Made by a program: the position numbers and the translations under genes. From Gammaproteobacteria bacterium (GTDB lineage: Bacteria > Pseudomonadota > Gammaproteobacteria > Chromatiales > Chromatiaceae): 32,830 nucleotides of DNA. Location: assembly GCA_024206335.1 (NCBI GenBank), contig JAAGZL010000021.1, forward strand, positions 1 to 32,830. Direction: 5' to 3'. Positions within the stretch are counted from its first letter, which is position 1. Every line of letters starts with the position of its first letter. The notes under the pieces were generated by a model that was given only the letters and a program-made list of their open reading frames with translations, was not told the DNA's origin and did not search any database. This document shows positions 24,435-32,730 of this stretch, piece after piece.

Positions 24435-25211
24435 TTAGGAGCGTTTAAACGCGTACACAGCAATAGTGAAAAATATTACAGAGCAGAAGAGAACAACTCC
24501 TGAAGCGGTCAGGTCAAACTTTAGGTAGAGGCTAAAACGGATAAACTCCACGGCATACGTGAAAGGATTCAGGATACAGAGCTTCTCTAACAGAGGGCTG
24601 GCTTCTCCGATTTTCCAAATAGGGTAGAGTGCCGAAGAGAGAAAAAACATGGGGAAGATTACGAAGTTCATTATTCCTGCAAAATTCTCCAACTGTTTAA
24701 TTGCTGAAGAGAGCAACATACCCAGCGATCCCAGCATAATGCTGGACAAAATCAGGCTTGGTAAAATAATCAAATATCCCCATGCAGGCAATGCAATATC
24801 AAACAACCAGGCAATGGCCAAAAACAGATAGACCTGCAACAAGGAAACAACCGCCCCAGCAAGCAATTTACTGAACAGCAGAAACCACCTTGGCACCGGT
24901 GACACCATCAGAACACGCATACTACCAAGTTCCCGGTCGACAACCATAGAGAGTGAACTCTGCATCCCGTTGAACAGCTGAACCATAGCCACTAAGCCAG
25001 GCAAAATGTAGGTTTCATAGGTTATATAAGTCTCGTATGGTTCGATAATTGAAACCCCAAGTGCTGCTCGAAATCCTGCAGCAAAAACAAACAACCACAT
25101 CAGCGGGCGTACTAATGCTGCAAAAAAACGTCCCCGCTGCTGCAGGAATCTCAAGCACTCACGAACAACAACTCCACGAAAGAGGATCCAGTATCCAGCC
25201 CAGCCGATCAT
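24435..25211 (-). CDS. ABC-2 type permease of PQQ-dependent alcohol oxidation system
   Basis: This 258-residue protein has six hydrophobic helices in the ABC-2 pattern (RPLMWLFVFAAGFRAALG, YILPGLVAMVQLFNGMQSSLS, GSMRVLMVSPVPRWFLLF, FVIFPMFFLSSALYPIW, NPFTYAVEFIRFSLY). It belongs with the preceding ATPase, whose stop codon it overlaps by 4 bp (ATGA). This type of permease accompanies PQQ-dependent alcohol dehydrogenases in methylotrophs and Pseudomonas (PedC-type set). It is an export-type permease despite the presence of binding-protein-like neighbours, so its cargo is uncertain. Confidence 0.9.
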   Translation of the reverse strand: MIGWAGYWILFRGVVVRECLRFLQQRGRFFAALVRPLMWLFVFAAGFRAALGVSIIEPYETYITYETYILPGLVAMVQLFNGMQSSLSMVVDRELGSMRVLMVSPVPRWFLLFSKLLAGAVVSLLQVYLFLAIAWLFDIALPAWGYLIILPSLILSSIMLGSLGMLLSSAIKQLENFAGIMNFVIFPMFFLSSALYPIWKIGEASPLLEKLCILNPFTYAVEFIRFSLYLKFDLTASGVVLFCSVIFFTIAVYAFKRS

Positions 25212-25978
25212 AGTACCACGGCCTCTTCGTTATATCTTCGCCCGACAAGTTGCGAGAAGAGTTGTTTTAGATTTTTCGCCCCACGCTCACTCAGCAAAAG
25301 ATGGCAACTTCCCTGGTCAACAATCCTTCCATAATCCAACAGCGAAACATCATCGCCTGGAAAAACCTCATCCACCAGATGGGTAGCCCACAGCACTGCT
25401 ATTTGTTTCTCGTCGCACAGATAGTGTGCGTAATCAACAATCTGTTGACGGGTGGTAACATCGAGTCCAACAGTCGCCTCATCAAATAGCAGTAGCTGGG
25501 GATCATGAAGCAGTGCCCTAGCAATTTCCACACGACGGCGATGCCCACCATTCAATACCCTAACCCGTTCCTTGCGTTTCTTGGATAGTTCCAGTCGCGA
25601 TAACTCTTCTTCGATACGAACTTTTGCGCGTTTCGGTTCTAAACAATTTAACGCAGCAAAATAGTTTAGGTTCTGCTCAACTGTCAAATCCAGATCGAGT
25701 GCTGACTGCTGGAAAACCACTCCCATTTTTGAAAGTGCAGACAGGTTGTTTTCCTTTATGTCCGATCCGGCAATGGCGATTACGCCTTTCTGGAGTCTAC
25801 GTAACCCGGCAACCAGAGAGAACAGTGTTGTTTTACCAGCCCCATTCGGTCCAAGAAGTGCGTGAAAACCTCCCGAATCTATTTCCAAACTGACCCCATC
25901 AAGAGCCGCCCTATCATCAGCTCTGTATCGATAGGTAAGATTCGAGACATTTAAAACGGCACTGCTGGATTTCGTCAA
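25208..25978 (-). CDS. ABC transporter ATPase of PQQ-dependent alcohol oxidation system
   Basis: This 256-residue nucleotide-binding subunit has Walker A GPNGAGKT, a Q-loop FQQSALD, a signature LNGGHRRRVEIARAL in place of the usual LSGGQ, Walker B LLLFDEATVGLD and the switch His in WATHLVDE. It energises the permease encoded directly downstream. The start is a TTG with AGGAGG five bases upstream, which is a stronger site than any ATG in the vicinity. It follows the beta-propeller gene by 9 bp. The family corresponds to the PQQ-system ATPase described in quinoprotein alcohol dehydrogenase clusters. Confidence 0.93.
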   Translation of the reverse strand: MTKSSSAVLNVSNLTYRYRADDRAALDGVSLEIDSGGFHALLGPNGAGKTTLFSLVAGLRRLQKGVIAIAGSDIKENNLSALSKMGVVFQQSALDLDLTVEQNLNYFAALNCLEPKRAKVRIEEELSRLELSKKRKERVRVLNGGHRRRVEIARALLHDPQLLLFDEATVGLDVTTRQQIVDYAHYLCDEKQIAVLWATHLVDEVFPGDDVSLLDYGRIVDQGSCHLLLSERGAKNLKQLFSQLVGRRYNEEAVVL

Positions 25979-25987
25979 TCGATCCTC

Positions 25988-26959
25988 CTATGGTAGAATA
26001 GTGATACCCCATGGGTACCGGCCAACCTTTATCGACTTGACCGCTTTTTGCTTCTCAATATCTATTACCGTAACATCGCCACTCACCCCATTCGTGGTCA
26101 TCAAATAGCGATTATCTGGAGTAAATGCCATATGCCAAACCCGACGTCCTACCAGAATGTATTTAACCACTTCATATGTTTTGCGATCGACCACCGCAAC
26201 GTGATTGGCAGGCCCTAATGCAACATAGGCATACTTCCCTGTATGATCCAGCACCATGCCAACCGGCTGTACTCGATCACGGTGAATCCCCTTAATCAAG
26301 AATCCTATTTTTTTGGTAATCAATTTACTATCTGTATCAATAATGGAAACAGTACCACCAATTTCTGACGACGCCCATAACAGCTTACTATCTGGCTCGA
26401 AGATTACATGGCGTGGACGCTGATCCACCAATGTATTATCAACTAGTTCGAATGTCTTGGCATCAATCCAGTGCACCATATTTGTGGTTTCTGAGGTATT
26501 AACCGCCCAACGCCCATCTGGACTAACGGCCATACCTTCTGGCTCCACCCCGACATCTATTTGCGCCACTACTTTACTATTGGCAACATCGACAATGGTA
26601 ACCAAGTTATCGTCTTCATTTGCAATATACAGATGCCGGCCATCAGGATGCAGGGCAAATGTCTCTGGATCCGCCCCCGATGGTAAATCACCGACAATCT
26701 TCTTCTGCTGTATATCGAAAATTTGGATCGTATCATCATCTGAAGCACAAATATAAATCAGCTTTTGATCGCGACTCAGGGCAATCCCTCTTGGCCTCTG
26801 GCCTACGGGGATGGTGTCAACCACCTCCATTCTGTCGGTATCAATCAAAGAGATCGTGTTGTCTTTCTCATTCGAGACATAAGCAGTCGCTGCAAACAGC
26901 AGTTGACCTGACTGCACGGCTATTAATAAAAATGTAGTAAGTACTTTATTTAATATCAT
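25988..26959 (-). CDS. PQQ-associated YVTN beta-propeller protein
   Basis: This about 323-residue protein starts at the ATG following the binding-protein stop by one base. It has a signal peptide (MILNKVLTTFLLIAVQSGQLLFAATAY) and seven-bladed propeller repeats, seen as AYVSNEKDNTISLIDTD, LIYICASDDDTIQIFD, LYIANEDDNLVTIVD, WAVNTSETTNMVHWID, LLWASSEIGGTVSIID, AYVALGPANHVAVVD and YLMTTNGVSGDVTVID. These YVTN propellers accompany PQQ catabolism clusters. They may scaffold periplasmic partners or bind PQQ enzymes; no catalytic function is established. It lies between the binding protein and the ATPase in a four-gene operon. Confidence 0.92.
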   Translation of the reverse strand: MILNKVLTTFLLIAVQSGQLLFAATAYVSNEKDNTISLIDTDRMEVVDTIPVGQRPRGIALSRDQKLIYICASDDDTIQIFDIQQKKIVGDLPSGADPETFALHPDGRHLYIANEDDNLVTIVDVANSKVVAQIDVGVEPEGMAVSPDGRWAVNTSETTNMVHWIDAKTFELVDNTLVDQRPRHVIFEPDSKLLWASSEIGGTVSIIDTDSKLITKKIGFLIKGIHRDRVQPVGMVLDHTGKYAYVALGPANHVAVVDRKTYEVVKYILVGRRVWHMAFTPDNRYLMTTNGVSGDVTVIDIEKQKAVKSIKVGRYPWGITILP

Positions 26960-26960
26960 G

Positions 26961-28127
26961 CTAATTTCTCTGGCAACGAACCTCTGACTTATCAAATCCC
27001 AGGGTGTCAAGTTCGCTCACTCGATGCAGATACCCTTCCTGGGGTGATTGACTAACCAACGATCTGGCAGAGGTTACTGGTATTGGTTGGCGTAGCTGCC
27101 CGGACCAGGAACGATATGATAGCTTTCGCCCCTTGTACGCAGCCAATTCAAACTGGTCGCTCTGAATATAGTTACTGATCTTTGCATAATCTAGACTGTT
27201 GGTTCGCATAGCGGCTTCACTTATCGAACGCATGGCAGCCCACGCGGCATAGTCTCTAGCGCCCATACGCCTTGTTGAAAGTCTGGTAAAACGCCTTTGA
27301 AGTTGTGCCGCCCCCCACTGTTCCACCGTCCAATACCAACCACTAGCATATAATCCCTGAGTGCCAGCAACCGGCCTCGGATCCCAGGTCCTGTACATTA
27401 GGTACTCTCCAAAATCGCCCCATTCATCTGCGACCATTAACACATCGTAATCTACGCTCTGCGTCAAGCGTGGCACTTCAGCCTGGGCAGTTCGCCTGGC
27501 ATCACGTCCGCCATCCCAAGTTCGATGTTCTACAATTTTAGCGCCAAATTTCTTCGCAGATTTAAGCAGCGATTCCGAATACAACCTGTCAACAGATTTC
27601 GATCCTTCAATTATGAACCAATCGACCCATCTCTTTTTAACAAGGTACTGAGTCAGGGCATCGGTTATCATTGCGCGACTGGGTAACGTATGTAGCAAAT
27701 TACTTTGACACAGAGCATCTCGGAAATGATTATCTGAAGACCCCACATTAAACATCAAGCGGTCAGTAATACCTGCCCGAATTACGGCCTCCAACGTTTT
27801 TGATGGCAAATCGAGAATAACAAAACTTATTGAAGTATTTCTTATCACATCTACCACTATATCTGGAGAAGTATTCGCGTCAAACACCATTTCCTTGAGG
27901 GTGTAATGCTGGTTTAGAAAACGTCCTGTGGTATTAGCATCGACTATAGCCAGACGTGCCCCCGCCAACCCTTTATCCAGTGGGATCTCCTCCATATTTG
28001 ATAAAACAGGCTGTAGTACCTCCACCTGTTTCAGATAGAGAATCGTTGCTTCCTCCACGGCCCCAGCTTGGGCATCTAACACCCAGGATACAACTACCAA
28101 ACACACTGACAGTAGGGTTTTAAGCAT
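26961..28127 (-). CDS. Periplasmic binding protein of PQQ-dependent alcohol oxidation ABC system
   Basis: This 388-residue secreted protein has a signal peptide ending near DAQAGA and a periplasmic-binding type I fold (amino-acid/branched-chain-like). It corresponds to the substrate-binding-like protein of PQQ alcohol dehydrogenase clusters. Features are a first domain with GLAGARLAIVDANTTGRFLNQHY, a conserved NVGSSDNHFRDALCQSNLLH, VKKRWVDWFIIEGSK and the WDPRPVAGTQGLYASGWYWT segment. It opens the operon binding protein, propeller, ATPase, permease. A binding protein with an ABC-2 exporter-type permease is an odd pair. Confidence 0.92.
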   Translation of the reverse strand: MLKTLLSVCLVVVSWVLDAQAGAVEEATILYLKQVEVLQPVLSNMEEIPLDKGLAGARLAIVDANTTGRFLNQHYTLKEMVFDANTSPDIVVDVIRNTSISFVILDLPSKTLEAVIRAGITDRLMFNVGSSDNHFRDALCQSNLLHTLPSRAMITDALTQYLVKKRWVDWFIIEGSKSVDRLYSESLLKSAKKFGAKIVEHRTWDGGRDARRTAQAEVPRLTQSVDYDVLMVADEWGDFGEYLMYRTWDPRPVAGTQGLYASGWYWTVEQWGAAQLQRRFTRLSTRRMGARDYAAWAAMRSISEAAMRTNSLDYAKISNYIQSDQFELAAYKGRKLSYRSWSGQLRQPIPVTSARSLVSQSPQEGYLHRVSELDTLGFDKSEVRCQRN

Positions 28128-28313
28128 CTGTTTTATTATCAGCCGGTAGCTACGACATATTTCATAACCCCTAGTTTAGTGGTTTTAGCATGATTCTAAT
28201 CAATACGACAAAAGTCGCATTGTGGGTAATAAACAGACAGGAGAGACTTGTTATTGAGATCGGTTCGCAGGATCGGAACATAATTACTCATCGGTAACGA
28301 TCAGGGTGAAATA

Positions 28314-28631
28314 GTGCTACTGAATCAACTCTTAATCCTCACTGTATTAATCATTTATAGCCAAACAGTCATAGCAACTGATCAAGGCACCCTGCTATTT
28401 GAGAACCAATCTGCACATGATATCAAAGTGGTTGCCCCTGGTATCGGCTTTATACTTCCTGCTGGAGAATCAATCAAAAAGGTTAGTCTACAATCAAACA
28501 ATGCTTTAGGTGTCAATCTAAACATCTGGTGGAAACAAAACCCACGGGAACTTTGTCAGCTATTCACCCCCTGGTCTCGCAAAGTTCTGATTACCGGCAA
28601 ACGTTCTTTAGCCTGTTTATCCAAAAATTAG
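28314..28631 (+). CDS. Small secreted protein of unknown function
   Basis: This 105-residue protein starts at a GTG with AGGG about 8 bases before it. A signal peptide (LLNQLLILTVLIIYSQTVIATD) is followed by a beta-rich segment (GTLLFENQSAHDIKVVAPGIG and FILPAGESIKKVSL). The C-terminal half has two Cys (about residues 81 and 100), which may form a disulfide in the periplasm. I do not recognise a family. It lies between the divergent binding-protein gene and the MoxJ-like gene, 33 bp before the latter, so it may be an accessory of the same system. Confidence 0.65.
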   Translation: MLLNQLLILTVLIIYSQTVIATDQGTLLFENQSAHDIKVVAPGIGFILPAGESIKKVSLQSNNALGVNLNIWWKQNPRELCQLFTPWSRKVLITGKRSLACLSKN

Positions 28632-28664
28632 CTAACTGCCTTCAAAATCGCCACAAGAGATGAT

Positions 28665-29564
28665 ATGTCACTCCGAACAATAAAAATATCTAAATATTTC
28701 ATTTTAGTGCAGCAATTGGCAATACTGCTTTTCGGTCAATTTTTTTTCATTCAACTGGCCCAGGCAATCTCTTATGATGACATCATTGAAAAAGGCGAGA
28801 TATCAATAGGCGTATACCGTGATTTCCCCCCCTTTTCCTATGTGCGTGATGGCAAGCTCATCGGAATTGATGTGGATATTGCACACCATATTGCTAGACG
28901 GCTTAATGTCAGGCTGAACATCATCCAACAAACAGCTGACGAAAACGTAGACGATGACCTTCGCAATACGGTGTGGAAAGGGCACTATCTGGGTGGTGCT
29001 GTCGCAGACGTAATGCTTCATATACCCTATGACCGGGAATTGGCCCTGCGTAATGAGTTAGTCGTCCTCTTCGGACCCTACTTCAAAGAGGAAATCGTCA
29101 CTGCCCGTAACATAGAAAAACTAGGCAAGGATGCCACGCTGGCATATTTCCGCTATGAAAAAATAGCAGTGGAGCTGGATTCGCTTTCGGATCTCTATTT
29201 AAGCGGAGCCTTTGGAGGAGCAGTTCGTCCCAATGTGCTGCATTTTAGAACAAATGGAGATGCAGGGTTGGCCGCATTGAGTGGAGATGCAGCAGGCATG
29301 ATGGGGCCTCGTTCACAACTCGAACACATTCTTCTTCCAAAAATCAGCGAATTTGACATCGGTATTGTCCCGACACCTGGCCTCGTGAAATCCAACTGGC
29401 TGATTGGCGCCGCTGTAAAAAACACTTACCGGCAATTGGGATATGCTGTGGAGGAGATTATTGCCACCATGGGCCGCAACGGAGAGATGAAGAAAATTTT
29501 TTTACTCCACGGCATCTCCTTTACGGCACCGAATCCGGAATATCTATCTGGCGTCGGAGAGTAG
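28665..29564 (+). CDS. MoxJ-like quinoprotein-dehydrogenase-associated binding protein
   Basis: This 299-residue periplasmic protein has a signal peptide (to about residue 34, AQAIS) and a type II solute-binding fold: ISIGVYRDFPPFSYVRDGKL, IGIDVDIAHHIARRLNV, then VADVMLHIPYDRELA and VVLFGPYFKEEIVTARN. MoxJ proteins are needed for methanol dehydrogenase assembly or maturation in methylotrophs, and homologues accompany other PQQ alcohol dehydrogenases and XoxF. It resembles amino-acid binding proteins but is not expected to be a transporter component. It is co-oriented with the small secreted protein. Confidence 0.9.
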   Translation: MSLRTIKISKYFILVQQLAILLFGQFFFIQLAQAISYDDIIEKGEISIGVYRDFPPFSYVRDGKLIGIDVDIAHHIARRLNVRLNIIQQTADENVDDDLRNTVWKGHYLGGAVADVMLHIPYDRELALRNELVVLFGPYFKEEIVTARNIEKLGKDATLAYFRYEKIAVELDSLSDLYLSGAFGGAVRPNVLHFRTNGDAGLAALSGDAAGMMGPRSQLEHILLPKISEFDIGIVPTPGLVKSNWLIGAAVKNTYRQLGYAVEEIIATMGRNGEMKKIFLLHGISFTAPNPEYLSGVGE

Positions 29565-29743
29565 CTTATTAACCCGCCATGGATATACATTGACAATGCC
29601 TGGTTAATAACATGCTCAACCAACGTACCCAACAAAATATTACTGTCAGTCCCCGTATACTGTATGAAATGGCCAAGAGAAATGATAAATGGCTTGGCGA
29701 AGATCAAGTCTTCGAAGAGAGATGTTGACCCCATAGAGTTAGC

Positions 29744-29995
29744 TCAAAATATAAGGTGAGCTAAATGCTTATCCGGAACTGCTAACCGTACAAACAGGTT
29801 CAACCAGTTGTAAATCAGTGCCTCAGCTCGCACCGTAATCTGACTGGTTTTGAGCTCCTTGGTAACAAATACGCCCCAACCCGCTGGCTTTTGGTCTCAT
29901 CAAAGTTGTTCTCACAATCAACTCGGTCACGGTAGTGTTGCATCAGGGTAATCAAATCACAAATCAGGTTGGTTACCAGGACACTCTATTCATCC
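29744..29995 (-). pseudogene. Decayed transposase fragment, IS1380-like C-terminus
   Basis: Read on the minus strand, SVLVTNL then HYRDRVDCENNFDETKSQ, then in another frame WGVFVTKELKTSQITVRAEA and LIYNWLNLFVRLAVPDKHL, matches the C-terminal region of DDE transposases with YRDRADCENVFDELKNQWGW (IS1380-like, from memory). A frameshift after TKSQ and a stop before SVLVT show it is inactive. The N-terminal two-thirds is missing or unrecognisable. Element ends are not visible. Confidence 0.75.
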
Positions 29996-30490
29996 TAGAT
30001 TTCTCAGGTGAACACCGTGAAGGGTGTGCATGTGGTGGTACAGGGCAAGCCACGGCGACTCGAAATGGTTACTATATTCTGAGGAGTTGTAAAGCTTGCC
30101 GCTCCATGCTTACACCCCTCACTAAGGCCAAGTAGGTGGGGTAGCCATATATCACACCAAGTGCACCATTCGTGGCGTAGTGTTCTCCACTCAGCAAGTC
30201 AGTGTTATAACTGCTGCTAAAGCCCATACATTCAAGATGTTAATTACTGTTTTAGCAGTCAACTGAGGATTCTCGACTAACATTACAAAGGAATCTCAGA
30301 CTAAAGGATAATTTATCTCTTCTGCCCTATAGCACTATGATTTCCACCTTCTAAAATCAGCCAGTTAATCACATTAATACCAGCACTCATCCGATACCAA
30401 AGGTGATGAGATGGTTTAATTAAAAACTCAGGTGTGCCCATAACAGTGGGCAAATCATATGTTAAGACAATAACCAGAGAGGACACCGCT
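29996..30490. other. Non-coding region between transposase remnant and aldehyde dehydrogenase
   Basis: These about 500 bases probably comprise further decayed insertion DNA and the aldehyde dehydrogenase promoter. The plus-strand frame 29935-30135, running over the transposase remnant, is cysteine- and glycine-rich in a way not matching any family. The dehydrogenase ATG has AGAGAGGA upstream. Confidence 0.45.
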
Positions 30491-32011
30491 ATGATATATG
30501 CCAATCCGGGTTCACCCGATGCAGTAATGAACTTCAAATCACGTTATGAGAATTTTATCGGTGGAGAGTGGGTCGCACCCAAAAATGGGACCTATATGGA
30601 TAATATCTCACCCATCAATGGCAAAGTATTTTGTCAAGTGCCAAACTCCAGCTCCGACGATGTTGATCTGGCCGTAGCAGCAGCTGCCGCTGCGGCACCA
30701 GACTGGGGTAAGACATCCGTTACAGCACGATCCAACCTGCTATTACAGATCGCTGACCGAATCGAAGCAAATCTAGAAATGCTCGCAGTTGCTGAGACCT
30801 GGGACAACGGCAAGGGAGTGCGTGAAACACTGGCAGCAGACATTCCACTGGCAGTTGATCATTTTCGCTATTTTGCTGGTTGTATCCGTGCACAGGAAGG
30901 AACCTGCGCCGAACTGGATGAAAAGACCGCCTCCTACCACTTTCATGAGCCACTCGGTGTAGTCGGTCAGATTATTCCCTGGAACTTTCCACTGTTAATG
31001 GCAACCTGGAAATTAGCACCGGCATTGGCTGCAGGAAATTGTGTGGTATTGAAACCAGCTGAGCAGACCCCAGCATCAATTCTTGTGATGATGGAACTGC
31101 TTCAAGACCTGATTCCAACCGGTGTTGTCAATATTGTGAACGGTGTTGGTGAAGAGGCAGGACAGGCATTGGCAACTCATTCCGGGATCGCCAAAATTGC
31201 CTTCACCGGTTCCACTCAGGTTGGTAAGATTGTACTGTCCAATGCAGCAGATAACCTAATCCCATCAACTGTAGAGCTGGGTGGAAAATCACCTAACATC
31301 TACTTTGAGGATGTTATGCAATTTGAGGATGAATATATCAGCAAATGCGTTGAGGGAGCCGTACTGGCCTTCTTTAATCAGGGTGAGGTCTGCACTTGTC
31401 CATCACGCATATTGGTCCAGGAATCAATCTATGATGATTTTATCGCTCAAGTGCTGGAACGTACTGCCCAGATAAAACGTGGCAATCCACTCGACACCGA
31501 CACAATGGTCGGCGCACAGGCATCCCAGGAGCAACAGGATAGAATCCTCAAGTATCTGGATATTGCACGTGACGAAGGGGTTGAATTCCTCGCAGGCGGT
31601 GGTGCTGCTGCACTGGGATCAGACATGGCAGATGGTTTTTATATCGAACCTACACTAATGAAAGGCACCAACAACATGCGGGTGTTCCAGGAAGAGATTT
31701 TCGGCCCTGTTGTGGGTGTTACAACCTTTAAGGATGAGGCCGAGGCGCTGGCAATTGCCAATGATTCGGATTATGGTCTCGGGGCTGGCGTATGGACTCG
31801 TGACATCAATCGCGCCTACCGCATGGGACGTGGCATTCAGGCCGGTCGTGTGTGGACCAACTGCTACCATGCCTACCCTGCACATGCCGCATTCGGTGGC
31901 TACAAGAAGTCAGGTATTGGACGAGAAACCCATAAAATGATGTTGAACCATTACCAACAAACCAAGAACCTGTTAGTCAGCCACGATACCAATCCACTAG
32001 GGTTCTTCTAA
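30491..32011 (+). CDS. exaC: NAD-dependent acetaldehyde dehydrogenase (ExaC/AldB type)
   Basis: At 506 residues this has the full length of the ExaC/AldB class, which oxidises acetaldehyde (and other aldehydes) to the acid in PQQ-dependent ethanol oxidation. The start ([10 protein letters not shown]) is chosen for its AGAGAGGA site; an upstream frame adds 19 codons with little support. Motifs are [19 protein letters not shown] with NAD contacts, [18 protein letters not shown] with the general-base Glu, the nucleophilic Cys in GEVCTCPSR, and the EEIFGPV motif. An alcohol dehydrogenase supplying its substrate is not in the window; it is consistent with the upstream PQQ accessory genes. A terminator follows. 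Confidence 0.93.
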   Translation: MIYANPGSPDAVMNFKSRYENFIGGEWVAPKNGTYMDNISPINGKVFCQVPNSSSDDVDLAVAAAAAAAPDWGKTSVTARSNLLLQIADRIEANLEMLAVAETWDNGKGVRETLAADIPLAVDHFRYFAGCIRAQEGTCAELDEKTASYHFHEPLGVVGQIIPWNFPLLMATWKLAPALAAGNCVVLKPAEQTPASILVMMELLQDLIPTGVVNIVNGVGEEAGQALATHSGIAKIAFTGSTQVGKIVLSNAADNLIPSTVELGGKSPNIYFEDVMQFEDEYISKCVEGAVLAFFNQGEVCTCPSRILVQESIYDDFIAQVLERTAQIKRGNPLDTDTMVGAQASQEQQDRILKYLDIARDEGVEFLAGGGAAALGSDMADGFYIEPTLMKGTNNMRVFQEEIFGPVVGVTTFKDEAEALAIANDSDYGLGAGVWTRDINRAYRMGRGIQAGRVWTNCYHAYPAHAAFGGYKKSGIGRETHKMMLNHYQQTKNLLVSHDTNPLGFF

Positions 32012-32042
32012 ACAGGCAAGAGATCAATTAAGACTTGTCACA

Positions 32043-32074
32043 ATGGCCCGGCAATTTTGTCGGGCTATTATTTT
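32043..32074 (+). terminator. Rho-independent terminator after aldehyde dehydrogenase
   Basis: ATGGCCCGGCAA and TTGTCGGGCTAT form a 12-bp stem with two G-T wobbles, followed by TATTTTA. It lies 31 bases after the exaC stop. Confidence 0.85.
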
Positions 32075-32259
32075 ACTGCCCCCTGACACTCACAATTCAT
32101 CAGTTGCGGATACCTACATGTAAACAATCTCGCCCACTCTTACTACTAATATTGTGGTGAAGTGGTCTAAGAGACCAGTATAACTCAACCCAGTTAAGCA
32201 TAATTATTAACCGGAAAATCATGTAGAAAATGGGCTAAAAAAATGAATACTAGGAAATT

Positions 32260-32700
32260 ATGAAAAAGGCAAAGGATGAAAGTGCGGAGATTTTTACTGG
32301 GGAGATGAAACAGGCCTGCGTTCAGATGGTCAGCATGGTCGAGGCTATGCGCCGAAAAGAATAACACCGGTTATTCTCCTATCGGTAAAACGCACCTCAA
32401 CCAATATGATTTCAGTCATTACCAACCAAGGGAAGGAAAGTTCGGTTCCAAGTTTGCGATGGCAATAAGAATGCAAAATTGTTAATTGGTTTCATAATTC
32501 ATTTGATCAAGGATGCCAAGCGGAAAGTATTTCTCATACTGGACAATTTGCGCGTATATCATGCCAAAGTGGTTAAAGCATAGTTGGCGAAACATCAAGA
32601 GCTTATTGAGGTGTTTTTACCTGCCAGCTTATTCACCAGAGCTTAATCCAGATGAGTACCTTAACTGCGATATAACGGCAGGTGTTCATAGCCAAGAGTT
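32260..32700 (+). pseudogene. Degenerate IS630-family transposase, C-terminal part
   Basis: In broken frames the sequence reads KKAKDESAEI, then GDETGLRSDGQHGRGYAP, then TSTNMISVITNQGK, then IKDAKRKVFLILDNLRVYH, then LPAYSPELNPDEYLNCD and AGVHS. These are the DDE motifs of IS630 transposases (Asp in WGDETG, Asp in LILDN, Glu in SPELNPDE). At least two frameshifts and a TAG at 32581 interrupt it; the N-terminal helix-turn-helix part is not seen. It is a remnant, and no terminal repeats or TA duplication are recognised. Confidence 0.85.
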
Positions 32701-32730
32701 ATTGTCAAAAGTGGTGTTTAGCCAGTTGAA

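Noticed and set aside
28128-28313. Search for a PQQ-regulator binding site in the divergent gap
   Set aside because: No clear symmetric repeat or good -35/-10 pair could be supported between the binding-protein and small secreted-protein genes.
29426-29734. 102-codon minus-strand frame overlapping the MoxJ-like gene end
   Set aside because: Half of it is antisense to a real gene and the remainder matches nothing recognisable.
29935-30135. 66-codon Cys/Gly-rich plus-strand frame
   Set aside because: It overlaps the transposase remnant on the other strand and no family or start signal supports it.
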